Part shown: positions 8,534 to 17,568 of the stretch, piece after piece
How positions within the stretch are numbered: the first letter of the stretch is position 1
How the letters are laid out: each line of letters starts with the position of its first letter
Assembly (NCBI GenBank): GCA_000830175.1
Contig: JQIS01000010.1
Location: 62,001 to 126,000, forward strand
Origin: Sulfurovum sp. FS08-3
GTDB lineage: Bacteria > Campylobacterota > Campylobacteria > Campylobacterales > Sulfurovaceae
DNA: 64,000 nucleotides
Direction of reading: 5' to 3'
The notes under the pieces: model-generated
What the model saw: only the letters and a program-made list of their open reading frames with translations
Told to the model about the DNA's origin: nothing
The model's database searches: none
Made by a program: the position numbers and the translations under genes

Positions 8534-9082
8534 GTGTCTAATCTTGAACTTTTACGCTATAGCTATGATGATTATTGCTTGTGGAAGGGGGATTGGGAGC
8601 TTATTGGAGGTATTGCGGTCTCAATGGCTCCTGCTCCATTGCGTGTGCATCAAAATATCGCAACGCAAATAATTTTTCATCTCAAAAGCAACTTTAACGA
8701 GGAGGAGTGTTTGGGGTGTGAAATCTCCTATGAAAACGATTGGAAAATTGCAAACGATACCGTTGTGCGACCCGATATTGTTGTGGTATGTCACGAGGAG
8801 CATGAAAAATACCTTACCAAAGCCCCCAAAGTCATTATTGAGGTATTGAGTCCCTCAACGGCCAAAAAAGATGAAACGATTAAATTTGCTATCTATGAAG
8901 CCCAAAGAGTAGAGTATTATATTTTGGTCTATCCTGAAGATTTGGTAGCTAAGGTTTATAAAATGAGGGAGGATAGATATACCAAAGTGGGTGATTTTAG
9001 CAATGAAAAACTCGATTTTGAAGATATTGAGTGCGAACTATCGCTTGATTTTGCTCAAGTGTTCAAAAAATTTCGACGCTAG
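8534..9082 (+). CDS. Uma2-family (DUF820) PD-(D/E)XK nuclease-like protein
   Basis: A 182-residue protein with GTG start and an AAGGAG site 7 bases upstream. It has the Uma2/DUF820 fold pattern: an N-terminal helix-strand (ELIGGIAVSM), then VRPDIVVVC (about residues 77-85, catalytic Asp) and KVIIEVLSPSTAKKD (about 99-113, catalytic Glu and Lys region). The family belongs to the PD-(D/E)XK nuclease superfamily and is found in many bacteria as single genes of unknown role. It stands alone, convergent with the GH57 gene. Confidence 0.8.
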   Translation: MSNLELLRYSYDDYCLWKGDWELIGGIAVSMAPAPLRVHQNIATQIIFHLKSNFNEEECLGCEISYENDWKIANDTVVRPDIVVVCHEEHEKYLTKAPKVIIEVLSPSTAKKDETIKFAIYEAQRVEYYILVYPEDLVAKVYKMREDRYTKVGDFSNEKLDFEDIECELSLDFAQVFKKFRR

Positions 9083-9091
9083 TTAGGGTTT

Positions 9092-11101
9092 TTACCCCAA
9101 CCCAACCGCCTCAAAGCTGTATGTCATGGTGAGCGTTTTTGCAAAAGGCTTGACAAAACCAATCGTAACGCCTTGGATGGTGTAGTCTATCCCCGATTCG
9201 CTTTGGCTAATGCTTTTGGTGGGATAGAGGTAAATCGTGCCTACTTCATCCAATTTAAAAATAAAGGTTTTCTTTAAATGTTGGTCTTTGATAATGAGTG
9301 CAGAGTCTTGCAACTCCATCGACTCTCCTAAATGCTCACCGTTAAACGTGACACGTTCATAATCGGCAAAATGTATATTCCACTCACTTACATAATAACA
9401 AGGCGTTTCAAAAGCACTATCGAGGGTGATTTGAGTTGCAATTTTGCCGTTTTTAAACTCAAAATGTTTGGTAAGTGTGGTATCGTATTTTTGCGTTGCA
9501 TAGATGCCGCCTTTGCGTTGAAGCGATAGACTCTCTTGGGTTGAGTCGGTCACGCAATAGCCTTGATTGGCAAAATCGCCGTACTCTTTGAAGCTGCACG
9601 TCCTAAAGCTTTCAAGACTCAACGTATCGGCGACAATATGGTCAATGGAGGATTTTTTGAGATACCAATCCTCGATGTGTTCAATATCCTCTGTCGTAGT
9701 GAGGAGATTGTGGTGGATAGTAGCACTCTCATCTTCTGGTTCTTCCATTGCTTCAAGCTCTGCTTCATCGGTTTTTTGGATTTTGTCGTGATAGGCTTCA
9801 TGGTAGCGTGTGAGGGTATTTTGGAGGTTAAAGCACTCTTTGCGTATATCAAGCTCGACGATTTGTCCCCCGTGGCTGGGTTTGATGATGGTGAGGAGCT
9901 TGGGAGTATAAAACTTGTACTCCAAATAGGAATCCATATCAATATCATAGACAACGCACTCGTTTTTAATCTCTTTGAGGTTTTCGCACTCGATAATGTA
10001 ACGATAGGCATTGTCTCGTAGATTGGGCAGATAGATGCCCCCAAAGACTCCGTGCCACAATACATCGTTGCATTGGGTTTTAAAGAGAGCCTTTTTGTAT
10101 TTTTTGCCTTTGATGCGTTCTTTGGAGAGTTCTAGGGAGCGTTTGTGTATCCAGTTGCTTTCACTGTATTTCAAAAAGAAGTTCTTCCAGATACCCCCAC
10201 GCACGAGATACTCATCCTCGCTGACTTGTTCAAGCAATTTGTGGTAATTGCTGCTAATATTACGCAACACCGACCACTCTCCCATCTCATGGTAGGAGAC
10301 CGTAGGCAAATAGACCAATCCCAAAGCGTGATTTTGGGTGTAGTACTCCTGATAGGTCATTACTTCAATCGATTCATCGGCTAAAGTTTGGGTAAAAAAC
10401 TGCTCCAACCACCCATCTTCATAGACTCTTTTGTGGGTTTTGGGCCAAATACCAAACTTCTCTCCATCATCAAAGATAATCGCAGCATTTTTGCCCTCAA
10501 ACTCTCTAAAGTCGTGAAGTTTTTGCATCGTGCGGTCAATGGATGTAAAAGGAATAGCGTAACGCAGCTCTTTGCTAATGGGAAAGAGTGCGATAGAGTT
10601 GTTGCTGTTTTCGGTCATAAAGTAGCCTTGCAAATCTTTGGGATTGTGTCCTGAGGCTATCAAGTGGTAATCATCAACAATGACATATTCAATGTTGCAT
10701 TTTGCCAAATCATCGATAATAGAGTCGTCCCAAATACGTTCGGTAAGCCAAAGCCCTTTGGGTGTTTGGTTGAAGTGCTTGATGATAAAGCGTGAGAGTT
10801 TATCGATTTGAGCTACTCTATCTTTGCTTGAAATCGATGCCAAAATGGGTTCGTAGTAACCGCCTGTAAAAAACTCCAATTGAGGAGAGAGTCGTTGCAT
10901 CAAAGCAAACAGTTCAGGGTCATTTTTGTAAACAAACTCCAATATCCAACCGCTAAAATGTATCGAGCATTTAAACTCGGGAAATCCCTCCAAAACCTGA
11001 AAAAAGGGCTTGTAGGATTTTTCGATGATCTCGTAAACAACATGGTCAAAATTATCAATAGGCTGATGGCAGTGGATACCAAAAAGTAGGGATGTTTTCA
11101 T
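9092..11101 (-). CDS. Glycoside hydrolase family 57, 4-alpha-glucanotransferase/alpha-amylase type
   Basis: A 669-residue GH57 enzyme. The N-terminal motif HCHQP (residues 10-14), the nucleophile region GLWLTERIWDDS (Glu, about residues 117-128) and the acid region IFDDGEKFG (Asp, about residues 210-218) are all present. The length and C-terminal beta domain (DUF1925/DUF1926 type) match the Thermococcus litoralis 4-alpha-glucanotransferase, so transglycosylation of alpha-1,4-glucans (glycogen metabolism) is most likely. It is cytoplasmic, with no signal peptide, and is a single-gene unit. Confidence 0.87.
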   Translation of the reverse strand: MKTSLLFGIHCHQPIDNFDHVVYEIIEKSYKPFFQVLEGFPEFKCSIHFSGWILEFVYKNDPELFALMQRLSPQLEFFTGGYYEPILASISSKDRVAQIDKLSRFIIKHFNQTPKGLWLTERIWDDSIIDDLAKCNIEYVIVDDYHLIASGHNPKDLQGYFMTENSNNSIALFPISKELRYAIPFTSIDRTMQKLHDFREFEGKNAAIIFDDGEKFGIWPKTHKRVYEDGWLEQFFTQTLADESIEVMTYQEYYTQNHALGLVYLPTVSYHEMGEWSVLRNISSNYHKLLEQVSEDEYLVRGGIWKNFFLKYSESNWIHKRSLELSKERIKGKKYKKALFKTQCNDVLWHGVFGGIYLPNLRDNAYRYIIECENLKEIKNECVVYDIDMDSYLEYKFYTPKLLTIIKPSHGGQIVELDIRKECFNLQNTLTRYHEAYHDKIQKTDEAELEAMEEPEDESATIHHNLLTTTEDIEHIEDWYLKKSSIDHIVADTLSLESFRTCSFKEYGDFANQGYCVTDSTQESLSLQRKGGIYATQKYDTTLTKHFEFKNGKIATQITLDSAFETPCYYVSEWNIHFADYERVTFNGEHLGESMELQDSALIIKDQHLKKTFIFKLDEVGTIYLYPTKSISQSESGIDYTIQGVTIGFVKPFAKTLTMTYSFEAVGLG

Positions 11102-11259
11102 CTAATAGCTCCAAAATATAAATCTTCTCCAAAGAGTATAGCATAACTCTATTCTATTAGTGTGACAATTGTTTTTATTTTTGTAACAAAATAAAATTAA
11201 AGGCTAACATAGCAGATAAAAATATGTTATATTGTGACCAAATAGCAAAAGGATAAACA

Positions 11260-11457
11260 ATGAAAGCGTTAATTGAGATTCATGAGCATTATACTTCGCA
11301 GTTTGAACATTGTATTCAAACACTCCCAAAAGGAGTTGTTAAGATAACACCTATTAAAAATGCTCTTGATATTGAGATGGATAAAAGAGTGGGGGAGATC
11401 CAAACAAAACCACTCAATGCTCTATCAAGCATTAGAGAGAGATATGTTCGCCCTTAA
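11260..11457 (+). CDS. Small hypothetical protein (65 aa), possibly antitoxin-like
   Basis: ATG at 11260 with an AAGGA site 9 bases upstream. The product is 65 residues, charged and mostly helical, ending in SSIRERYVRP. I do not recognise it securely. The size and style recall small antitoxins, but no partner toxin follows. The bases up to the next gene (11458-11592) show only short unconvincing frames. Confidence 0.4.
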   Translation: MKALIEIHEHYTSQFEHCIQTLPKGVVKITPIKNALDIEMDKRVGEIQTKPLNALSSIRERYVRP

Positions 11458-11592
11458 AACGATGACACATTTTGAGAGCTGTAGGTTCGGCTTTGCTCGT
11501 ATGTGTTCCTGTTGGGGAGGGATGGGAGCAAATAAAAGCATTTTTAAGTTTAATCAATGTGCAATACAACTCATTTTAAAAAAAGGATACTT

Positions 11593-11973
11593 ATGAAAAA
11601 AATTTCATTATTGGCGTTTGTGGGAGCAGCTATGATTGCAACATCTTGTGGAGGAGGAAGTGACTCTTCAGATACAAATACTTCAGGTAGCACTACACAT
11701 ACTTGTGAGTCACTTATTGCAACCAAAACAAATTGGACAGTTGAATTAAGTTGTGCTAACGGTTACAATGATGTTGCATCCATGACAATTGACCCAAATG
11801 GAACCTATTTTGGTGTAGATGGGGATGGTGAGACAGAAGAGGGAACATGGAGTTGTGTTGCAAATCAATTCATACCCAATGAAGAGTATGAAGATGCTTA
11901 TTCAGTCAAATCTAACTATTTTGAATTTTCTCGTACATTAGATAATCTTACTTGTACAACTAAAATCTTTTAA
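11593..11973 (+). CDS. Small lipoprotein, hypothetical
   Basis: A 126-residue protein starting at ATG 11593, with AAAGGA upstream. The N-terminus is a lipoprotein signal (MIATSC lipobox, then Gly/Ser/Thr-rich linker), much like that of the large beta-helix lipoprotein (TSCGGG). The mature part has Cys residues at several places and a YFGVDGDGETEEGTW strand-turn region suggestive of a small beta-sandwich. The function is unknown. Confidence 0.65.
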   Translation: MKKISLLAFVGAAMIATSCGGGSDSSDTNTSGSTTHTCESLIATKTNWTVELSCANGYNDVASMTIDPNGTYFGVDGDGETEEGTWSCVANQFIPNEEYEDAYSVKSNYFEFSRTLDNLTCTTKIF

Positions 11974-12006
11974 TTTAAGCTTTTTAGCAACCCCCTCACT
12001 TTACTC

Positions 12007-12030
12007 ATTATGAAGCTCCAGCTTCGTAAT
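12007..12030. repeat. REP-like palindrome
   Basis: An 11-bp inverted repeat (ATTATGAAGCT and AGCTTCGTAAT, one G-T pair) around a 2-base centre, between two convergent genes. The GAAGCTCCAGCTTC core resembles small repetitive extragenic palindromes. It could also act as a bidirectional transcription end. Confidence 0.4.
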
Positions 12031-12069
12031 GCCCTATTGGTCTGATGCATCACCATAATCTCTCTACCT

Positions 12070-12141
12070 TCAATAAATATATTTGGCTATATCTTGGGTG
12101 ATGGTTTTGATGGTATCTTTGGTGGTGATGTCTTTTTTCAT
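12070..12141 (-). pseudogene. Possible 5' remnant of an Rpn-type nuclease/transposase gene
   Basis: A 23-codon frame from ATG 12141 encodes MKKDITTKDTIKTITQDIA before a stop. From memory this resembles the N-terminus of Rpn/PD-(D/E)XK family proteins common in this phylum, but nothing downstream continues it. It is best seen as debris of a deleted gene. The rest of 11974-12207 holds only the palindrome and no convincing gene. Confidence 0.25.
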
Positions 12142-12207
12142 GGGGTTATTGTAGCGTAAAATGACAGAGAGGAAGATGAGGATGAATTGTATTGTGGAAT
12201 TTGTATT

Positions 12208-12660
12208 TTAGCGAGTGTAGTATTTATCCAAAAAGTTATTCAAGGTCGTTGCAAAATTGTGTGCATCTTTTTTGCCAAAAGGGGCGGGACCTTTGGTGAT
12301 TTCGCCGCTATCACGAATATCTTGCATAAGATTGCGAATAGCGAGGTACTGTTTGATATTTTCTGGGGTGTAGCGTTCGCCTCGATGGTCAATGGCGTGG
12401 GCATTGAGAGAGATGATACGGTCGGCTAAGGGAATATCGGCGGTAATCACAAGGTCATTGGGTTTGACAAGCTCCACGATACAATTATCCGCCTCATCGG
12501 CTCCTTGTTCTACGATAATGTACTCAATAGTAGGCGAAGTGCCGATGGAGATTTTTTTATTGGATACCACTTTGGTAGGGATACATAGACGCTCAATGGC
12601 TCGTAGCACAATAGGCTTAAGGAGGTTGGGCAAAGCATCGCCATCAATAAAAAGTTTCAT
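12208..12660 (-). CDS. YaiI/YqxD family (UPF0178, DUF188) protein
   Basis: A 150-residue protein with the family start KLFIDGDALPN and the conserved segment ITADIPLADRII (about residues 73-84) with VDH-like region NAHAIDHRGERYT. UPF0178 proteins have a PIN-like fold with conserved Asp residues, and their substrate is not established. ATG 12660 follows AAGGAG at good spacing. It lies downstream of ywbE on the same strand, separated by two small hairpins. Confidence 0.85.
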   Translation of the reverse strand: MKLFIDGDALPNLLKPIVLRAIERLCIPTKVVSNKKISIGTSPTIEYIIVEQGADEADNCIVELVKPNDLVITADIPLADRIISLNAHAIDHRGERYTPENIKQYLAIRNLMQDIRDSGEITKGPAPFGKKDAHNFATTLNNFLDKYYTR

Positions 12661-12672
12661 CTTAAAATCTCC

Positions 12673-12699
12673 TTTTCACTGAGCAAAGCCCAGTGAAAA
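12673..12699 (-). promoter_or_regulatory. Hairpin abutting the ribosome site of the UPF0178 gene
   Basis: A 9-bp inverted repeat (TTTTCACTG and CAGTGAAAA) with a 9-base loop. On the minus strand its 3' arm runs straight into the AAGGAG ribosome site at 12669-12675, so folding could limit translation of the downstream gene. A second small hairpin (TTGCC-GATA-GGCAA) lies just upstream. Confidence 0.35.
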
Positions 12700-12748
12700 T
12701 TCCTCTCACTAAAGCTTTGCCTATCGGCAAGAGAAAGCCTTAAGGATT

Positions 12749-12937
12749 TCATAAAATCTCTTTGACTCTTCCTACGTTGCCGTCCATTAGACGTACTTTG
12801 ATGCCGTGGGGGTGAGTAGGGGAGTTTGTCAAAATATCACGCACAATGCCATAGGTGAGGTTTCCGCTTCGTTGGTCGGCTTTGAGGACGATATGGACTT
12901 GACAACCCGATTTAATATTGGAGCGTTTGGTATGCAC
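12749..12937 (-). CDS. ywbE: YwbE family protein
   Basis: A 62-residue protein that matches the YwbE/DUF2196 family over its length (SGCQVHIVLKADQRSG, then NSPTHPHGIKVRL and VGRVKEIL). I chose GTG 12937, which has an AAGGA site 6 bases upstream and gives the usual ~60-residue size. The longer frame up to 13171 is a shadow of tsaB. The start overlaps the 5' side of the tsaB end region, so the two are probably co-transcribed. The function is unknown, with a KOW-like small basic fold inferred. Confidence 0.8.
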   Translation of the reverse strand: MHTKRSNIKSGCQVHIVLKADQRSGNLTYGIVRDILTNSPTHPHGIKVRLMDGNVGRVKEIL

Positions 12938-12947
12938 TTTTTTCCTT

Positions 12948-13436
12948 TTAGATCGCTGGGATAATGTAGAGAGGTTTGTTGTCGCAAGAGTGTAGATGCG
13001 AAATGCTTTGGGGTAGTTCAAAGACTTGTTCGAGTGTTTGTTCAAATTTTTGGGTGAGTATCTCCTCTCCTGCTTTGACAAAATAGAGATTGCCCAATGC
13101 TTTGATGGGTCTATTGCCATTAAAAGCAAAGGCATCGACACCCACAAACTCAACACCACGCACAATCTCAATTGTTTTGAGTATGATATAGGTGAGTTTT
13201 ATCGCCATAAAGCTACCTGGTCCATGGGTATAGAGGATTTGTTGGATGGGGTATCGCTCCAGAAGTTCAATAATCAGTGAGGCTAATACCTCGGAGGTTT
13301 TTTGTTCACTTACGATACTCTCTTGCAATCTATCATTGCAATAAATGCCCAATTGCAACGGCGTAGCAATCGAGAGTATCACCAAGCGGTAATTAGGCGA
13401 AACTTTTGGCAAGGACTCTACTTTTGACTTTATCAA
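12948..13436 (-). CDS. tsaB: tRNA threonylcarbamoyladenosine biosynthesis protein TsaB (divergent)
   Basis: A reduced TsaB homologue, up to 162 residues. The ASKHA-fold beginnings are visible (ILSIATPLQLGIY, then ILYTHGPGSFMAIKL, about residues 69-83, equivalent to the GPGSFTGLR motif). TsaB works with TsaD and TsaE in t6A37 formation. The start is uncertain: the long frame begins with TTG at 13436 inside lpxC, while family proteins usually begin just before the ILSI strand, where TTG/GTG codons at about 13383-13388 lack a ribosome site. It is coupled to lpxC by overlap or near-overlap. Confidence 0.75.
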   Translation of the reverse strand: MIKSKVESLPKVSPNYRLVILSIATPLQLGIYCNDRLQESIVSEQKTSEVLASLIIELLERYPIQQILYTHGPGSFMAIKLTYIILKTIEIVRGVEFVGVDAFAFNGNRPIKALGNLYFVKAGEEILTQKFEQTLEQVFELPQSISHLHSCDNKPLYIIPAI

Positions 13437-14277
13437 CGGCTACTATTTTGTAGTTTTGGGGATTTTTGAGTAGCTCTTTGGTGAGAAGATGATTGAGTTT
13501 GTGACTACCCGCAAAAGAGCTGTAGCTTCCTAGTATGGTATGTCCCATCACCATCATATCACCCATCGCATCAAGAATTTTGTGGCGTACAAACTCATTG
13601 TCAAATCGTAGTCCCTCAGGATTGAGTACACGGTGTTCATCAAGTCCTATGGCGTTGTTGAGACTCGCCCCTAAGGCTAGATTATTGCTTTGGAGAGTGT
13701 GAATATCTTTGAGAAATCCAAAGGTTCTAGCACGTGCTATCTCATCGACAAAGGTTTGGGTACTAAAATCAAAATCAAAAGATTGTTTGCCAATGACGGG
13801 GTGGTTAAAATCTATCGTAAAATCAAAAGAGGCTTTGGTGCTGGGTTTGAGCGATACAAATTTGTCGCCCTCCTCTACTCTAATCTCTTTTTTGATCTCT
13901 ATAATCTTTTTGGGTGCATCTTGCAAAGCAATACCTGCTTCATCTAGCAAAAGACAAAAACTAATAGCAGAACCATCCATTACAGGCATTTCGTTGCCAT
14001 TGATGATAATGCGTAAATTGTCGATACCGTAGGCGTAAAGAGAGGATAAAAAGTGTTCGATAGTGGAGATGGAGGCACTGTTTTTGCCAATAACGGTTGC
14101 CATTTGGGTATCAATCACGCTTTGGGGTGAAAGGGGAATTGTGGTGGCTAAATCATCACGATAAAAAACAATTCCGCCATCCACTTCAAAAGGTTCTAAT
14201 CGCATCCGAATCGGTTCGCCCTTGTGCAATCCAATCCCAACCACCTCAACGGGTTGCTTAATGGTTCTTTGGTTCAT
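13393..14277 (-). CDS. lpxC: UDP-3-O-acyl-N-acetylglucosamine deacetylase LpxC
   Basis: A 294-residue LpxC, full length. The zinc-binding and catalytic motifs are visible: STIEHFLSSLYAYGIDN (His near residue 77) and RHKILDAMGD (HKxxxD, about residues 231-240). It carries out the first committed step of lipid A synthesis, in the cytoplasm. ATG 14277 has an AAGGA site. It is followed closely by tsaB and ywbE. Confidence 0.95.
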   Translation of the reverse strand: MNQRTIKQPVEVVGIGLHKGEPIRMRLEPFEVDGGIVFYRDDLATTIPLSPQSVIDTQMATVIGKNSASISTIEHFLSSLYAYGIDNLRIIINGNEMPVMDGSAISFCLLLDEAGIALQDAPKKIIEIKKEIRVEEGDKFVSLKPSTKASFDFTIDFNHPVIGKQSFDFDFSTQTFVDEIARARTFGFLKDIHTLQSNNLALGASLNNAIGLDEHRVLNPEGLRFDNEFVRHKILDAMGDMMVMGHTILGSYSSFAGSHKLNHLLTKELLKNPQNYKIVAVDKVKSRVLAKSFA

Positions 14278-14380
14278 TGATTTCCTTAGATAAAGGTAAT
14301 ATTAAATAACAGTTTACCCTAAGTTTATTAATCATTATTATAAAAAAATTAACAAATAGTTTACCATAAATTAACTAAAA

Positions 14381-15202
14381 TTACGCCACAAGTCCAATAA
14401 TATTAATTGCACCCAATACTACTCCAATCGTAAGATTAATACGCACTGTATCGCCTATTGTAACCCGTGCTGTAGCGTTATCAACAAGATTAATCACCAC
14501 AAAAACAACACCAACCAAAACCATAGCCAAGGGTATATTATTACCCGCAAAGAGTATCAAAAGCAGATAGATAAAAACATACTCCAGCCATTTGGCGGTA
14601 TAGATAATCTCATAAAACATTCCGCTGTATTCAATCTCGACACCCCCTACAATCTCTTGATGGGCTTCGTTGGCGTCAAAGGGGGATTTTTTGAGTTTGA
14701 GCGGTATGGTAAACAAAAAAGCGATAAAAAGCAAAAAAAGCGGAAGAATTTGCGGTTCGTTGGTACGAATAACATCAATCGAAAAAGAGCCACCGTGTAG
14801 AAAAAAAGCAACCGCCATCAAGATAAAAATAGGTTCGTAGGCTATTATTGATAGAAGTTCACGGTTAGCACCAATGTGCGAATAGACACTACGTACACTA
14901 AATCCCGCAAAGATAATGAGTACACTTGAAATCAGATGCAAAAAGATAACATAGAGTAAACTTCCACCCATAATAATATAGCCAATCGTAATCCAAAGCG
15001 TCACAAAGTGTCCCAAGCCCAATACAATATGCAATCGATTGACATAAAAGCTCTCTTTGAGAAAAAACTTCACCGCATCATAAAAAGGTTGCAAGATAGG
15101 AGGACCTTGACGGTTTTGCATGCGTGCTTTAATGACTCGTTCCAAACCGTACATCAATCCCCCCACAATAGGAGCTAAGAGAATCAATACAATTTCCATC
15201 AT
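14381..15202 (-). CDS. hyfC: HyfC/NuoH-like membrane subunit (respiratory chain subunit 1 family)
   Basis: A 273-residue polytopic membrane protein of the NuoH/HycD/HyfC family. The quinone-pocket or interface motif ERVIKARMQNRQGPP (about residues 20-34) and the conserved acidic loop SPFDANEAHQEIVGGVEIEY (about residues 173-192) are both present. ATG 15202 overlaps the upstream hyfB-like stop (ATGA), so the pair is coupled. In hydrogenase-4/FHL complexes HyfC anchors the soluble hydrogenase arm. No hydrogenase or other Nuo-like genes are adjacent, so the partner is unknown. Confidence 0.88.
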   Translation of the reverse strand: MMEIVLILLAPIVGGLMYGLERVIKARMQNRQGPPILQPFYDAVKFFLKESFYVNRLHIVLGLGHFVTLWITIGYIIMGGSLLYVIFLHLISSVLIIFAGFSVRSVYSHIGANRELLSIIAYEPIFILMAVAFFLHGGSFSIDVIRTNEPQILPLFLLFIAFLFTIPLKLKKSPFDANEAHQEIVGGVEIEYSGMFYEIIYTAKWLEYVFIYLLLILFAGNNIPLAMVLVGVVFVVINLVDNATARVTIGDTVRINLTIGVVLGAINIIGLVA

Positions 15203-16941
15203 AACACACCCCCTACAACCAGTAACGCCCAAAAAATCAATGAGAGATAAATCCAACGCTCTTGTTGCTTCAAATCAAAATAGTAGATAGAGATTTCAAA
15301 CGTATCAATTTCACCGCAATTGTACTCGTGCATGGGTTTGGAGTGCGATAGATTCATACGCCAAAAGAGCGGCAAAAACAAGATAATCATCAGTGCCAAA
15401 AGCGATTCAATAGCTCCCAAATGCTCATAGATAGACCAAACGCATACGACTAAAAGTCCCACAAGTAGAGTTGAAGGGATAAAATAGAGTAGCGGTATCT
15501 TTTCGTTTGGAGAGTTATGCGTTGTATCAATAGCCAACAGTTTGGAGGCGACTTTGAAATAGAGAATGGCTAAAACAATCCCTCCAACGATAAGACAAAG
15601 CAACACAAAGAGGTAGAGAGGATTGGTAACAATAGCTTCGCTTAGGGCTTCAAGTGCCATAAATTTGGCTACAAAAGCCCCAAAAGGAGGCAACATCAAA
15701 CTCGCAAATCCTATCAAAATAAAAAAGATAGTTCGAGGGGCTTTGTCCACCAAAGAGTTAATATCGCTAATGTATTTGGCATGGTAGAGTTTCTCAAGGA
15801 CTCCTGCTTGTAAAAAAAGTAACGCTTTGGATATGGCGTGAAAAAAGATAAGTATCATAGCCGCCATCGTCGCCTTTTCGTCGCCCAAAGCCGCCAAAGC
15901 CATCATAAGTGCCAAAAGTGCTACCGTTGAAAGGGCTAAAATCTCTTTGAAAAAATCTCGATTGAGTGCCATAAGTGAAGCCACCACAAAGACAAATCCA
16001 CCCAAAAGCGCTACCGTAGTCGATAGAAAAAGTGAGAAACTAGGGGCTAGTTTGAGGATCAAAAAAGGAGCGATTTTCACCATTGTAGCACTGTGAAGTA
16101 TCGCACTTACAGGCGTGGGAGCTACCATTGCCCCTAGTAGCCACGAATGAAAAGGAAACATAGCCCCCTTGACAAAAGCTGCAAAAATCAAAAAGACAAC
16201 AGGCAAAAGCATCTGCCCCGAAGCACTGGCGATAAGCCTATCAAAATAGAGCGTAGCGTAGAGCATGATGGAGCTTAATATTCCCAACAGTATTGCCACT
16301 CCGCCGATTTGATTCATCCAAAGAGCTTTGAGGGAGTTGGTGATAGAAATCTCATCTTGACGATACCCAATAAGCAAATAAGAACTAAGCGTTGTGAGTT
16401 CAAAAGCCAAAAAGAATATCTCGATATTATTAGCCGATACCGCAAGATTCATTATTCCCAAAAAGAGCATCAAAATCGCAACAAAGCGGTTTTTTTTGGC
16501 TTGTGCAAAAGGTTCTGTTTCGATGTACTCCAAGGCATAAACGACAATAACACCCCCGACAATATTAATGACAAGATACATCATCGCACTTAGCCTATCG
16601 ACTACTATATCGTTGCCGCTCTCATAGGGGGCAATCCAAAGCACCCCTACAAAAAGCAACAATTGCACAATCGCCAAAAGGCTAACAAGTCTCTGCTTCC
16701 TACGCCATCCCACCCATACAAAAAAGAGCAAAAGCAACGTATCGACACAGATGAAAAGGTATTTGATGAGATGGTGGAGTTCAAACGATACCACTCTCCC
16801 CTCAAACCAAACAAAGAGTGTTATAATTGATAAACTCAAAACTCCCACAATAGCAACGCTGTTGCGAACCCGACGATTCAAAAAGCTCACAAGCGTAGCA
16901 AATAGAAGCGGCAAAACAAGCAGTAGAATAATCGCTACCAT
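15199..16941 (-). CDS. hyfB: HyfB/NuoL-like proton-pumping membrane subunit
   Basis: A 580-residue protein with about 14-16 transmembrane helices from the Mrp/NuoL family. It has the signature HSWLLGAMVAPTPVSAIL followed by HSATMVKIAPFL with the conserved Lys, and FFHAISKALLFLQAGVLE, as in HyfB/HycC. I chose ATG 16941 (AAAGGG upstream), since the longer frame has no membrane start. It forms a two-gene operon with the HyfC-like gene. It probably moves H+ or Na+, driven by an unseen redox or other partner. Confidence 0.88.
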   Translation of the reverse strand: MVAIILLLVLPLLFATLVSFLNRRVRNSVAIVGVLSLSIITLFVWFEGRVVSFELHHLIKYLFICVDTLLLLFFVWVGWRRKQRLVSLLAIVQLLLFVGVLWIAPYESGNDIVVDRLSAMMYLVINIVGGVIVVYALEYIETEPFAQAKKNRFVAILMLFLGIMNLAVSANNIEIFFLAFELTTLSSYLLIGYRQDEISITNSLKALWMNQIGGVAILLGILSSIMLYATLYFDRLIASASGQMLLPVVFLIFAAFVKGAMFPFHSWLLGAMVAPTPVSAILHSATMVKIAPFLILKLAPSFSLFLSTTVALLGGFVFVVASLMALNRDFFKEILALSTVALLALMMALAALGDEKATMAAMILIFFHAISKALLFLQAGVLEKLYHAKYISDINSLVDKAPRTIFFILIGFASLMLPPFGAFVAKFMALEALSEAIVTNPLYLFVLLCLIVGGIVLAILYFKVASKLLAIDTTHNSPNEKIPLLYFIPSTLLVGLLVVCVWSIYEHLGAIESLLALMIILFLPLFWRMNLSHSKPMHEYNCGEIDTFEISIYYFDLKQQERWIYLSLIFWALLVVGGVL

Positions 16942-17085
16942 ATCTATCCCTTTGGAGTTGTAGTGGGATAATTTTAGCAAAAAAAGATAACAAGATAGCT
17001 TTTGTGAAACCTCTAATTTTTAACCCCACTTTATAAAATCATAATGTATAATCCCCGTTACATTATCCACAAAGAGGTCTATCGT

Positions 17086-17568
17086 ATGAAACTAACTTTT
17101 AAGTCCATTCTTGCTTTGCTTTTTGTCATCCTTTTGAGCGGTTGTGTGCATCAACCAAGCGTGGGTCACGATGGAGTTTTATCGGCACTTCAAAAATACG
17201 ATCCCCAGCTTAAGCGTGAGCATTTTGTCTCCAGTGCTGTTGATCTCAACGACGATGAGTGCCAAGATGCCGTAGTCCTTATGAATCGCAAAAGTCGCTA
17301 TTGCGGCAAGAGAGGATGCGTGATGCTTGTGTTGTTGTGCCAAGAGGGTGAGCTTGCACCTATTGCCAAAACCACCCATGTTAATCCCGTCGTTTCAACT
17401 TCTCGCAACAAAACACTCGGATTGAAAAATATTGATGTTGTGGTCTATCCAGAGGGTGAATCTCCCCATCAAGTATCACTCCACTACAACGGCAAAAGCT
17501 ACCCCATGAGTGCTTTGTTTGGCTACAAAATCGAAAAGAGAACACTCGAACGAGTACTCTTTAAATAA
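17086..17568 (+). CDS. Lipoprotein, hypothetical
   Basis: A 160-residue lipoprotein from ATG 17086 (GAGG 8 bases upstream) with lipobox LLSGC (Cys at about residue 20). The mature region contains DLNDDECQDAVVLM and a Cys pair (SRYCGKRGC), which suggests a small disulfide-bonded periplasmic domain. I do not recognise the family. It is a single gene, divergent from hyfB. Confidence 0.7.
   Translation: MKLTFKSILALLFVILLSGCVHQPSVGHDGVLSALQKYDPQLKREHFVSSAVDLNDDECQDAVVLMNRKSRYCGKRGCVMLVLLCQEGELAPIAKTTHVNPVVSTSRNKTLGLKNIDVVVYPEGESPHQVSLHYNGKSYPMSALFGYKIEKRTLERVLFK

Noticed and set aside
9563-10021. 152-codon frame antisense to the GH57 gene
   Set aside because: Fully inside a strongly supported enzyme gene, with no domain of its own.
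12749-13171. Long 140-codon version of the YwbE frame
   Set aside because: The N-terminal part is a shadow of tsaB; GTG 12937 with a ribosome site gives the normal family length.
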